A model generated the notes under the pieces. The model saw only the letters and a list, made by a program, of their open reading frames with translations, was not told the DNA's origin and did no database searches. The translations under genes were made by a program, and so were the position numbers. Positions 24,315-32,493 of a stretch of 49,586 nt of DNA are shown here, piece after piece. The stretch comes from VBDM01 sp041496705. GTDB taxonomy: Bacteria; Pseudomonadota; Gammaproteobacteria; Burkholderiales; SG8-39. The first letter of the stretch is position 1. Every line of letters begins with the position of its first letter. Location: contig JBGQFD010000011.1 of NCBI GenBank assembly GCA_041496705.1, positions 1 through 49,586 of the forward strand, written 5' to 3'.

Positions 24315-25787
24315 TTACATCCGCCACTCGATGTAGGTGTAAATGTAGTTCGACCCGCCGTTGACGTTGTCGAAAATCTGGGCCATGCCGAAGATGCCGG
24401 AGCGGTGGCTGACACCGAGGCCGACATAGGTCTCGCGCAGGCTCCTGTCGCCGATGATGTCGCCGACGCTCAGGTCGAGGGTGGGATCGAGGGACTGAAT
24501 GAATCGGGAGGTGTTGCGGCCGCGAAGCGCCTGGTCTCTTGCCTCCACGTACGGCACGCGTTGCGCGTACGAGAATCCCCCGCCGAAACCGATGCGCGTG
24601 CGCACGCGCTCGCGCCAGGGAAAGCCCCAGTAGAACGCCTTGAGATAGCCGTTGACCTGCCAGGAATCCGGCTGGAGGCCGCGCTCCTCGTGGCGCAATA
24701 GCCCCGCGTACCAGGCGATCATCACCGGCCAGCCGTGCGGGCTTTCGATGAACGGATAGCCGATCTCGAAAGACTCGACCGAGGTCCGGTCGTCCGTTTT
24801 CGTCGACCGGCAGCGCAGCTCGATGATCGGCAGCAGGTTGCAGGGCGTAGACCGGCCGTAGAGAACCTTGAGCGTGAAGGGAGAGCGGGATTCGCTTTCC
24901 TTTCGCGGCGTCGGCGTAAATTCGTAGGCGAGCCCGCCGAAGCCCGCGAGCTGCACACGATCCTCCGCAATCGGGCTGCGGCGCACGCCGCCCGACCACA
25001 GCGTCGCGGAGACGCCGGCGAGGAAATGCCAGCGCTCGCCCAGGTCGTAGCGCGCGTTGAGTCCCAGGCTTGCGTTGACGCCGGCGCCGGGCTGGTACGC
25101 CGGGCGGGTCGGCGTGGCCTCGGAGGCGCTCACGCCGTAGTAATAGCCGTTGAGCCTGGCGTCGCGCCGCGCGAGCAGGAGGTACGGCGTGAGCCTCAGC
25201 GCGCCGCGACGGCGTTCGCCTTCCATCCCGAGGCGCCACTCGGTTCCGCGGGAAACACCCGAGAGGTCGTGCAACACCTCCGCGTAGGCGCTCCCCCAGC
25301 CGAATCGCTGCGCGAGGCCGAGGCCGATGTCGTTTTCCGGCACTCGAGCCGAAATTCCGGCAAGGCTGTCCGGCACGTTCTGCACCGGTGAATTCTCCAG
25401 ACGGCGCGACACGAAGGCGTCGATGCGGGTCTCCGGCCTCGGCGACAGCTTGAGCCCGGCGCGGTTGGAGTGAAGGTAGGCAAATTCACCCTCGTAGAGG
25501 TAAAGGGGAAGAAGATCGAAGCGGACTCCGGCGCCGCGATACTCCGAATGCTCGACGCGCAGCACCATCCCCCAGCCCGCGCTGCCGCGTTCGGCCAGCA
25601 CGCCATCCAGGACGTCGCCGGCGGCGCATGCGGGCGTTGCGCTGCACAGCGCATACGCGCAGGCGACGAGAGCGCACAAGCTACGTCCGACCGGCCTGGA
25701 TGCGACCCTGGGATTCTTCGGTTTCGGAATGATTGTCTGGATTGGACGAGTGCGGAAAACGCCGCGGTATTCTAATATGAAAGCCAT
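24315..25787 (-). CDS. MipA/OmpV-like outer membrane protein
   Basis: The mature part is rich in alternating hydrophobic and aromatic strands (GWGMVLRVEHSEYRGAGVRF, YLGLGV-type turns) and ends in aromatic EWRM, as in an outer-membrane beta barrel. The overall pattern resembles MipA/OmpV proteins or related porin-like families. A signal peptide core (LCALVACAYALCSATPACAA) lies unusually far from any ATG. The ATG at 25787 has TAGGAA upstream but leaves about 46 residues before the core and overlaps the divergent Bug start. A TTG at 25679 would give a normal leader. The start is therefore unsettled. The family assignment is moderate; the existence of a secreted barrel is firmer. Confidence 0.6.
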   Translation of the reverse strand: MAFILEYRGVFRTRPIQTIIPKPKNPRVASRPVGRSLCALVACAYALCSATPACAAGDVLDGVLAERGSAGWGMVLRVEHSEYRGAGVRFDLLPLYLYEGEFAYLHSNRAGLKLSPRPETRIDAFVSRRLENSPVQNVPDSLAGISARVPENDIGLGLAQRFGWGSAYAEVLHDLSGVSRGTEWRLGMEGERRRGALRLTPYLLLARRDARLNGYYYGVSASEATPTRPAYQPGAGVNASLGLNARYDLGERWHFLAGVSATLWSGGVRRSPIAEDRVQLAGFGGLAYEFTPTPRKESESRSPFTLKVLYGRSTPCNLLPIIELRCRSTKTDDRTSVESFEIGYPFIESPHGWPVMIAWYAGLLRHEERGLQPDSWQVNGYLKAFYWGFPWRERVRTRIGFGGGFSYAQRVPYVEARDQALRGRNTSRFIQSLDPTLDLSVGDIIGDRSLRETYVGLGVSHRSGIFGMAQIFDNVNGGSNYIYTYIEWRM

Positions 25788-26775
25788 GCAGAAATTCCTA
25801 GTGTCGCGCCCACACGGCATCGGCGTGGCCCTGATGCTTCTGGCTGCCTCGGTTCCCTCGTCTCCGGTGCGTGCCCAGGATTACCCGAGTCGTCCCGTGC
25901 GCGTGGTCGCGCCTTCGGCGCCGGGCGGCGGGTTCGACCTGGTGGCACGTGTGCTCGCGCAAAAGCTCGGCGAGCAGACCGCTCAGGCCTTCGTCGTGGA
26001 AAACCGTCCGGGCGCAGGCACCCTGGTCGGCACCCAGCTGGTCGCCCGCTCTGCGCCCGACGGCTACAACCTGGTGGTCGGCGGGCTTTCGAACATCGCC
26101 CTCAACATGGGCTTGTACAAGGAGCCCGGTTACGATTCGCTGGCCGATCTCGTGCCGATCAGCCTGGTGGTGAGCCACTCCTACACCCTGGTCGCGCGCA
26201 AGGATCTTCCTCAGGCGAGCCTCGGCGAGGTGATCGCCTATGCGCGCGCCCATCCCGGCAAGCTCAATATCGGCACCAGCGGCATCGGCACCGGGCAGTA
26301 CATCGGAGCGGCGATCATCGGGGCCCTCGCCGCCGTCGACATCGTCAAGATTCCGTACAAGGGCGCGCAGCCGGTCTACCAGGACCTGCTCGCGGGACGC
26401 GTGGATCTGTTCTTCGACAATACCACGACGGCCCGGCCCTACATCGAAGCCAGCCAGGTCCGGGCGCTCGCGGTGTCGAGCCGCGAACGCGCCCCGGACA
26501 TGCCGCAGCTGCCGACGCTCATCGAATCCGGCCTTGACCTCGACATGGAGACCTGGTTCGGGTTGTTCGCCCCGGCACGCACTCCGGCGCCCGTGATAAC
26601 GCGCCTGCGCGCGGAAGTGGACAAGGCGATGCTTCTGGCGGACATCCGCAAGCGCCTGGAAATGGGCAGCGGCAGGAGCCTACGCATGACCCCGGCCGAG
26701 ACAGAGGCCTTCGTTAGAGCCGAGGTCGCCCGCTGGGTCGGACTACTGCGCAGGGCAAGCATCGCGCCGGAATGA
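25777..26775 (+). CDS. Bug/TctC-type periplasmic substrate-binding protein
   Basis: This is a second tripartite-tricarboxylate-transporter receptor, distinct from the one at 22282. A signal peptide ends near SSPVRAQ, then the Bug pattern YPSRPVRVVAPSAPGGGFDL is followed by VVENRPGAGTLVGTQLVARS, APDGYNLVV, GKLNIGTSGIGTGQYIGAAI, IPYKGAQPVYQDLLAGRVDL and GLFAPARTPAP. Starts at 25777 and 25786 are both possible. The second ATG lies in a CATG palindrome that also gives the minus-strand ATG of the outer-membrane gene. No tctAB genes are present. The downstream SnoaL-like gene overlaps by 4 bp. The ligand is unknown. Confidence 0.85.
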   Translation: MKAMQKFLVSRPHGIGVALMLLAASVPSSPVRAQDYPSRPVRVVAPSAPGGGFDLVARVLAQKLGEQTAQAFVVENRPGAGTLVGTQLVARSAPDGYNLVVGGLSNIALNMGLYKEPGYDSLADLVPISLVVSHSYTLVARKDLPQASLGEVIAYARAHPGKLNIGTSGIGTGQYIGAAIIGALAAVDIVKIPYKGAQPVYQDLLAGRVDLFFDNTTTARPYIEASQVRALAVSSRERAPDMPQLPTLIESGLDLDMETWFGLFAPARTPAPVITRLRAEVDKAMLLADIRKRLEMGSGRSLRMTPAETEAFVRAEVARWVGLLRRASIAPE

Positions 26776-27365
26776 ACGCGGATTTGCAGGACCGGCTTGC
26801 CATCGGCGCGCTCGCCGAGGACTGGGCGCTCGCCCGCGACACCGGCGACTGGGAAGCCTTGCGCGCCACCGCGCACCCGGATGCGAACATCACCACGACC
26901 TGGTTCGACGGCAGTTTCGACGCCTTTATCGAGGCCTGCCAAGGGTCCTGGCGAAAGGGCTCGCGATCGCTGCACGTACTCGGGGGCACGACAGCGCAGA
27001 TCCGCGGCGCGTGCGCGCTCGCGCAAACGCGCATGGCGATCATGGTTCGCTCGACGCTGGAGGGCATCGAGGTCGACGCAGTCTGCCACGGACGTTTCTT
27101 CGATCGCGTGGAACAACGCGATGGCAGCTGGCGCTTCACCAAGCGATCGGTGATCTACGAAAAGGACCGCATCGATCCCGTCGATCCGAGCGCGAAGCTG
27201 TCGCTGGACCCGGAGCTCCTCGGGCGATTCCCGGAAGGCTATCGCCATCTCGCCTATCTGCAGACGCGCAACGGCGCCCAGGTCAACCCACAGCTGCCGA
27301 CCGGGCGCGGCGAGGCGCTCGACCGGCTGCTGCGGGAGGCGAAGGTCTGGCTGGACAGCGACTAA
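26772..27365 (+). CDS. SnoaL-like / NTF2-fold protein
   Basis: The 197-residue protein has an NTF2-like cone fold in its first 135 residues. It shows an N-terminal helix (LAIGALAEDWALARDTGDWE), a DANITTTWFDGSFDAFI segment, and beta strands ending FFDRVEQRDGSWRFTKRSVI. Such domains act as small-molecule isomerases, hydratases or dioxygenase accessory subunits. The C-terminal 60 residues are unassigned. The ATG overlaps the Bug stop (ATGA), so the two are co-transcribed. It could process the compound imported by the Bug protein; that is inference. Confidence 0.65.
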   Translation: MNADLQDRLAIGALAEDWALARDTGDWEALRATAHPDANITTTWFDGSFDAFIEACQGSWRKGSRSLHVLGGTTAQIRGACALAQTRMAIMVRSTLEGIEVDAVCHGRFFDRVEQRDGSWRFTKRSVIYEKDRIDPVDPSAKLSLDPELLGRFPEGYRHLAYLQTRNGAQVNPQLPTGRGEALDRLLREAKVWLDSD

Positions 27366-27422
27366 ACCCGCGGCGGGCGGATGGATCCGGTAGACACGAT
27401 CGTCAGCAACGCGAAGAGTTTG

Positions 27423-28604
27423 TCAGCGATTCTCCACCAGGGACAGACGCTCGTCGGCGGCGAGGCAGACGGACTCCGGAAGTCCGAGCTCGCGCCGCAC
27501 GATGTTCGTTCCCTGGACGATCGATACTATCTTGTGGAACGCGTGGCGCCGGCTCATCCCCTCGCGGCCCATCCCGCAGTCCGACGCGAGCACCAGCTGC
27601 TCCTTCGGGACATGCTTGAGCGCGCGGCGGATCATGTCCGCCACCTGGTCGGGCGTCTCGACTTGGAGCGTGTGGTGGTCCACCACGCCGATCGCGACCT
27701 TCTTGTTCTTGATGCCACGGCCGATCGCTTCCAGATCCATGCCACCGGAACTGCAGTTCTCGAACGTGATCACGTCGGCATCGACGCGATTGAGCGGATC
27801 AATCGCCGGCGCGTAGCTCGGCTGCGTGTTGAAGATGCGCTGCGCGCCCGGGTTGCCCCAGCAGGTGTGGCACCAGATCTCCGCCTTGCCGCGCAATCCG
27901 CGGACGGTGTTGTTGAACACCTCCACCATGAAATCAGGATTCAGGATCTTGTCGGTGAGCCCCTTTGCGGCAAGCAGATGGATCTGCGGCTCTTCCATCT
28001 GTATCACCTTGCACCCGGCCTCGACCAGCTCCGCCAGCTCCTCGCGGAGCGCGTCGCTGATTGCGAGGATCGCCTCGCGCAAGTCCTTGTAGTGAAGGTC
28101 GCGCACCGACATCGCGATCAGCTCGGCGGTGATCGTACCGAATTTGACCGGACGCGTGGTCAGTCGCTGCGCCGTCTTCCAGATCGCCGTGTACTGCAGC
28201 GTTCCACGCCCGACCGGGCCGACCAGATCGGGCATGACGCGCGCTTCCAGGATGTCGTGCAGGATGTGTCCGCGCGGATGAACGACGCCGGCGCGCCCGC
28301 CCTCCCTTTTGTAGGCGAAAGCGCCGGAGAAGCCGTCCATCCGGATCGGCGCGTAGGAAAACCAGTTGTGACCGCCGACGTCGGAGTCGAAGCGGCAGTC
28401 GCCGTCGGTGACGATGTCCAGGCCGGCAGTCTCCTGGTCGCGAATATGGGAGGACGCCGCGTCGAGATACTGCTCGCGGTAGGTCCGGTCCACCATTGCT
28501 TCGCGAAAATTGCGCCGGCCCAGGTTCTCGGTATACCAGCCCGGCCGCGGCAGCGAGCCGATGATGGTGGTAGGCAACACGATTCCCGCGGTTGCGGTGT
28601 ACAT
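27423..28604 (-). CDS. MetE-like cobalamin-independent methyltransferase (C-terminal-domain type)
   Basis: The 393-residue protein corresponds to the C-terminal catalytic barrel of MetE, without the N-terminal half. Visible are IGSLPRPGWY, the start of the barrel (GLDIVTDGDCRFDSDVGGHN), IQMEEPQIHLL, and the zinc-ligand region WCHTCWGN (His246, Cys248) with Cys343 in LASDCGMGRE. These match the zinc-thiol activation site of methionine synthase and of coenzyme M methyltransferases. The thiol acceptor and methyl donor are not certain; methionine synthesis from a non-folate methyl donor is one option. It lies on its own strand, 129 bp downstream of the Ser/Thr kinase gene and convergent with the SnoaL-like gene. 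Confidence 0.75.
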   Translation of the reverse strand: MYTATAGIVLPTTIIGSLPRPGWYTENLGRRNFREAMVDRTYREQYLDAASSHIRDQETAGLDIVTDGDCRFDSDVGGHNWFSYAPIRMDGFSGAFAYKREGGRAGVVHPRGHILHDILEARVMPDLVGPVGRGTLQYTAIWKTAQRLTTRPVKFGTITAELIAMSVRDLHYKDLREAILAISDALREELAELVEAGCKVIQMEEPQIHLLAAKGLTDKILNPDFMVEVFNNTVRGLRGKAEIWCHTCWGNPGAQRIFNTQPSYAPAIDPLNRVDADVITFENCSSGGMDLEAIGRGIKNKKVAIGVVDHHTLQVETPDQVADMIRRALKHVPKEQLVLASDCGMGREGMSRRHAFHKIVSIVQGTNIVRRELGLPESVCLAADERLSLVENR

Positions 28605-28733
28605 TGGACTGGCTTCTCTTCCGGGGAGATGCTACATCATCCCCATGCGCGCAGATACAAAACCAAACCCATTTGTTTCGAGAGCATCTGCGTCAACTCT
28701 TCGTCGCTCGGCGGTCGAGCGCTCAGAGCTTCC

Positions 28734-30641
28734 TTAGCTGCTTGAGCCAAACCATCTCTCGCGCAGCGTCTTGGTGTTGTCCAGGATCCGCTGGCCGAGA
28801 GAGGAGGTTCGCATCTTCTCGGTGCGCTGCACTCGGTGTTCGCGCGTGAGTTCGGGGGTCTGGCGGAAGATGAGGTAACGCTGCAGCGCCGAGTGCACGT
28901 GGCCTTTCAGCAGGTGCACGCTCACGGGTTTGTTGAGAAAACGGAAGATCTGCGCCTGGTTGATGAGCTCGATGACGAGCTCCGAGTCCGACGCCGTGGT
29001 AATCACGATGGTCAGGATCTGCGGATTTTCCTGCTTCAGGAGTTTCAGCATCGTGGTGAGTTGTTCGTGCTCGGCCTCGATGTCCGTGATGACCACAGCG
29101 ATCTCCTGTCGCTGCATCGTGCGCAGGGCAGTGTCGAGGTTCGAAGCATAGGCGACGGGGCACAGATCGCCGATCAGCTCGCGCACCACCCGGAAAATTT
29201 CCTCGTCCCGGTCGACGACGAGCACGCCAGCCTGTAGCCGCTTCGGCATCGCGACCGCCGCGGGCTTGGTGTTGGCAAGCTCCAGGGCAATGGTCGCCGC
29301 CTCGGCAACGATCGTCTGCAGGTCGTTGTTGTCCCAGGGCTTGCTGATGAATCTGTAAACCTCACCGTCGTTTACCGAGCCCACGATAGAGGCAAGGTCG
29401 GAGTACCCGGTGAGCAGGATGCGCACGCTGCGCGGCGATATTTCCCGGGACTGGCGCAGCAATTCGACCCCCAGCATTGCCGGCATGCGCTGGTCGCTGA
29501 TAATCACATGCACCGGATGCTTGCGAAGGAACGCGAGCGCCTGGTTGCCATCGGTGGTGGTAAACACGTGATAGCGGTCTCGGAAACGCGATTTGAGCGC
29601 CGTCAGGATGCGCTCTTCGTCGTCGACGATGAGCAGCCGTGCCTGCTTCTGGCGTCCGTCGAGGCTGATCGCGCTGTCGCCGCTGAGCGTGGGAAGCAGG
29701 GGATCGGCAGGAAGGGCGGCCGCAGCCGGCGGCACGTTCAGCAGGCGCGCGGCGCTGAGCAACGCCGCGCCACTCGGGGCTCCTAGGACCAGAGTGGGAA
29801 CATCGGCGCCTACGTTGAGCGATGCGTCAATCGCCTGGCGGAAAGCGTCGGAGAACTCACGGGCGTTCTGGTAGCGGTCCTCGCGCTTCTTCGCCAGGGC
29901 CTTGTGCAGCACTTCGTCCATCATGGGTGAGAGCTTCGGATTTATCCAGGACGCATCGGAAGGACGCACGTTGAGCACCTGCTGCATCACGGTCGCCGCG
30001 TTGCCGGAAAAGGGCTTGGTCCCGGTCAGCAACTCGAACGCGATGACGCCGACGGAGTAGAGGTCCGCGAGGGCATTTACCTCCAGGCCGAGGAACTGCT
30101 CGGGGGCCATGCAATACGGCGTGCCGAGCACATCGCCGACCTGCGTGAGCTCGGAGGAATCGATGCGCGCGATGCCGAAGTCGCTGATCTTGATCCGGCC
30201 GTCGCTGTTGATCAGGATATTGGACAGCTTGACATCGCGGTGCACGACACCCTCGGTGTGGGCATGACCCAGCCCGTCCAGCAGCTGCCGGACGATCTCT
30301 CCCACCTCGCGGATTTCGTAACTTCCCTCCTGCGACAGGTGCTGGTTCAGGGTCTTGCCGTTGACCAGTTCCATGACGATATAGGCAATCTCATCGTCTT
30401 CGCCGTAGTCGTAGATCTGCACGATTCGCGGGTGCACCAGCCTGCCGACCGCTTGGGCTTCGTGGCGGAACCGTTGCAGCACGTGCTTCAGTTCTGCCGG
30501 CCCCAGGGTAGCCTTGGCGATGACCTTGATCGCGACGCTGCGCGCGATGGCCCGGTCGTAGCCCTTGTAGACCACGCCCATCGCCCCCTTGCCGAGGACC
30601 TCCTGGATCTCGTACTTCCCGATGTTCTTGGGGGGCAACAT
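28734..30641 (-). CDS. Ser/Thr protein kinase fused to two receiver domains
   Basis: Residues 10-270 form a complete eukaryotic-type kinase: glycine loop GKGAMGVVYKG, Lys39 in VAIKV, HRDVKLSNIL (Asp136), DFG at 154-156, and GTPYCMAPEQ. A variable linker (275-335) leads to a receiver domain (336-455) with DD at 340-341, phospho-acceptor Asp383 (SDQRMPAMLG), LLTGYSD and Lys434 in SKPWD. A second receiver-like domain (472-590) keeps VDRDE, Asp520 and Lys571. The C-tail is basic. No membrane segment is present, so it is cytoplasmic. It starts 7 bp after the histidine kinase gene and is almost surely its partner. Phosphorylation of the receivers may control the kinase. Confidence 0.88.
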   Translation of the reverse strand: MLPPKNIGKYEIQEVLGKGAMGVVYKGYDRAIARSVAIKVIAKATLGPAELKHVLQRFRHEAQAVGRLVHPRIVQIYDYGEDDEIAYIVMELVNGKTLNQHLSQEGSYEIREVGEIVRQLLDGLGHAHTEGVVHRDVKLSNILINSDGRIKISDFGIARIDSSELTQVGDVLGTPYCMAPEQFLGLEVNALADLYSVGVIAFELLTGTKPFSGNAATVMQQVLNVRPSDASWINPKLSPMMDEVLHKALAKKREDRYQNAREFSDAFRQAIDASLNVGADVPTLVLGAPSGAALLSAARLLNVPPAAAALPADPLLPTLSGDSAISLDGRQKQARLLIVDDEERILTALKSRFRDRYHVFTTTDGNQALAFLRKHPVHVIISDQRMPAMLGVELLRQSREISPRSVRILLTGYSDLASIVGSVNDGEVYRFISKPWDNNDLQTIVAEAATIALELANTKPAAVAMPKRLQAGVLVVDRDEEIFRVVRELIGDLCPVAYASNLDTALRTMQRQEIAVVITDIEAEHEQLTTMLKLLKQENPQILTIVITTASDSELVIELINQAQIFRFLNKPVSVHLLKGHVHSALQRYLIFRQTPELTREHRVQRTEKMRTSSLGQRILDNTKTLRERWFGSSS

Positions 30642-30648
30642 GCGGTGG

Positions 30649-32400
30649 TCAGGCGCTCATTTCTGCCGGCGGCTGAACCGGCAGCCACACCGTGAAGCGC
30701 GTGCCGGTGCCGGGCTGCGACTGGACGTCGATTCGCCCGCCGTGCTGCTTGACGATCTTGTACGAGATTGACAACCCCAGCCCGGTGCCCTTGCCGATTT
30801 CCTTGGTGCTGAAAAACGGATCGAAAATCTTGGGCAGGACGTCGGCCGGGATTCCCCTGCCGTTGTCGGCCACTTCGACGCTGACGCCGTCGCCTTCGCG
30901 ACTCGTCGCCAGCGCGATCGTTCCTCCTCCGGCGTCCATCGCCTGGGCCGCATTGGTGATGAGGTTGAGGAACACCTGGTTCATCTGCGAAGGCGAACAT
31001 ACGATCGGCGGTACCTCGCCGAAGCGTTTCTCGATCTTGATCGATTTCAGCATATGTTTGGCGAGCAGCAGCGTGCTGTTGAGGCCGTCGTTCAGGTTGA
31101 AGCTGGTCACCTTGCTGCGATCGAGCCGGCTGAAATCTTTTAGATTGCCGACGATTTCCGCCATCTGCCCGGTGCCGTAGAGGCCGTCTTTCACCAGGTC
31201 GCCCAGTTCCTGGGTAACGCGCTCTTGCCGCAGTCGGGCAATCGTGGCCGAGACCTGCCCGAACTGGCTGGAAAGCTCGCCGGGATCGGCGCGGTCCCCG
31301 GCCTGGAGCAAGGCGAGCAGTCTCTCGCATTGCGCGATGGCTTCATCCAGGTCGGCAAGCTTGTCCGCGACGGTGCCCAGGCTGTTCTTGACATAGGCGA
31401 GCGGCGTGTTGATCTCGTGTGCGACCCCGGCGACCATCTGGCCGAGCGACGACATCTTTTCGGACTGGATCAGCTGCGCCTCGGACTCCTTCAGGTGCTG
31501 CAGCGCTTCGGAGAGTTCGCGCGTACGCTCCTGCACGCGGTGCTCGAGCCCCAGGTTAGCGGCCTTGATCTTGACGCCCAGCCAGCCGATCAAGAGCAGC
31601 AGAGCACTGGTATAGGCAATCAGGTAGACACGGAAAAGCTCCTTTTCCTGGAGTGTGGCTTCGAGCTCGCGATTGAACGAAAATGTCAGATTGTCGAGGC
31701 GTGGACCGGAACTCAGAAATGCCAGTTTTTCAAACGTCTCCTGCTCTGCCGACCGCCGCTTCAGCATGCCGTCTCCGGATGCGAAGGTCTGCTCGGTCCT
31801 GACGCGCAGAATCTCCGGCAGCGGCGCAGCGCTCCGCAGGTCCATCAGTGCCGATTCGGTCTCCTTGCGTAAGGCCTCCTGGGCAAACCAGAAATACTGC
31901 GGGGCAGAGGAGACCAGGCGGGCGAGCGCGTTTTCGAGCGCGGGCACCCTTGCTCTGAGGCCTGCCGCCTCGGCACGCAGATCCGCAGCATTGCGCAGCA
32001 GATCGTCGAGCGCGAGTTTCGCGCTGGCATTGTCGAGTTGGAATTTCTCCACGAGCTCGGCCTTCTGCAGGATCGCTTGCTTCAGCTCGGGCAGCGCGGA
32101 ACCCAGGGCAGGGCTGCGCGTGTTCTGCAGGGCCGTGGCGAGCCCTTGCAGGGCCTTGTTCGCCGTCGCCAGGCGATTGATCGGCGGAAGACCGGAAGAC
32201 CCGGTTTCGATCCTGGTCCGCAGGACGTCCACGTCCCACCGGCCGTCGATTTCCTTGAGCACGCGCAGGTGGCCGAGGACTTCACCCTGGTCGCGCAGGT
32301 CGACCGCCTGCGTCCTGTCGTACAGAAACACGAGCACCGCCACCAGCGCCAGGGCGGCGATGCCGAGCAGCACGTTTTGCAGCGCTTCCGACTTGTTCAT
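30649..32400 (-). CDS. membrane sensor histidine kinase (DAHL-like sensor)
   Basis: The protein has a first membrane helix (residues 8-26), a long all-helical periplasmic region (about 30-255) resembling the DAHL ligand-binding fold, and a second membrane helix (257-276). A coiled coil (280-315) leads into the catalytic core. The H box is GVAHEINTPLAYVKNSL with His328. The ATPase domain has the N box NQVFLNLITNAAQAM, G1 VADNGRGIP, F box FDPFFSTKE and G2 GTGLGLSIS. It lacks its own receiver; two receivers are on the Ser/Thr kinase encoded 7 bp downstream. The signal it senses is unknown. Confidence 0.9.
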   Translation of the reverse strand: MNKSEALQNVLLGIAALALVAVLVFLYDRTQAVDLRDQGEVLGHLRVLKEIDGRWDVDVLRTRIETGSSGLPPINRLATANKALQGLATALQNTRSPALGSALPELKQAILQKAELVEKFQLDNASAKLALDDLLRNAADLRAEAAGLRARVPALENALARLVSSAPQYFWFAQEALRKETESALMDLRSAAPLPEILRVRTEQTFASGDGMLKRRSAEQETFEKLAFLSSGPRLDNLTFSFNRELEATLQEKELFRVYLIAYTSALLLLIGWLGVKIKAANLGLEHRVQERTRELSEALQHLKESEAQLIQSEKMSSLGQMVAGVAHEINTPLAYVKNSLGTVADKLADLDEAIAQCERLLALLQAGDRADPGELSSQFGQVSATIARLRQERVTQELGDLVKDGLYGTGQMAEIVGNLKDFSRLDRSKVTSFNLNDGLNSTLLLAKHMLKSIKIEKRFGEVPPIVCSPSQMNQVFLNLITNAAQAMDAGGGTIALATSREGDGVSVEVADNGRGIPADVLPKIFDPFFSTKEIGKGTGLGLSISYKIVKQHGGRIDVQSQPGTGTRFTVWLPVQPPAEMSA

Positions 32401-32464
32401 GCTTTGTTCAACTTTAGCTTGAGCGCTACGGCGAGTGCAACAAACCGGCAGGTCGGGTCGCTTG

Positions 32465-32481
32465 CCCGCGCGAACCGCGGG
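32465..32481 (-). terminator. GC hairpin after the histidine-phosphatase gene (weak)
   Basis: CCCGCG and CGCGGG pair perfectly around a 5-nt loop. The hairpin lies 12 nt after the stop codon of the phosphatase-like gene and ahead of the histidine kinase gene. There is no T-run, so it may only attenuate read-through into the kinase genes. Confidence 0.3.
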
Positions 32482-32493
32482 GAGTATTGCCCT

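Noticed and set aside
28605..28733. Riboswitch or attenuator in the 129-bp gap ahead of the MetE-like gene
   Set aside because: Apart from a loose inverted repeat around AGATGCT/AGCATCT I found no known aptamer pattern or terminator, so nothing supports it.
27381..28745. 454-codon plus-strand frame opposite the MetE-like gene
   Set aside because: The minus-strand protein has zinc-site motifs and a clear family. The plus-strand product has none.
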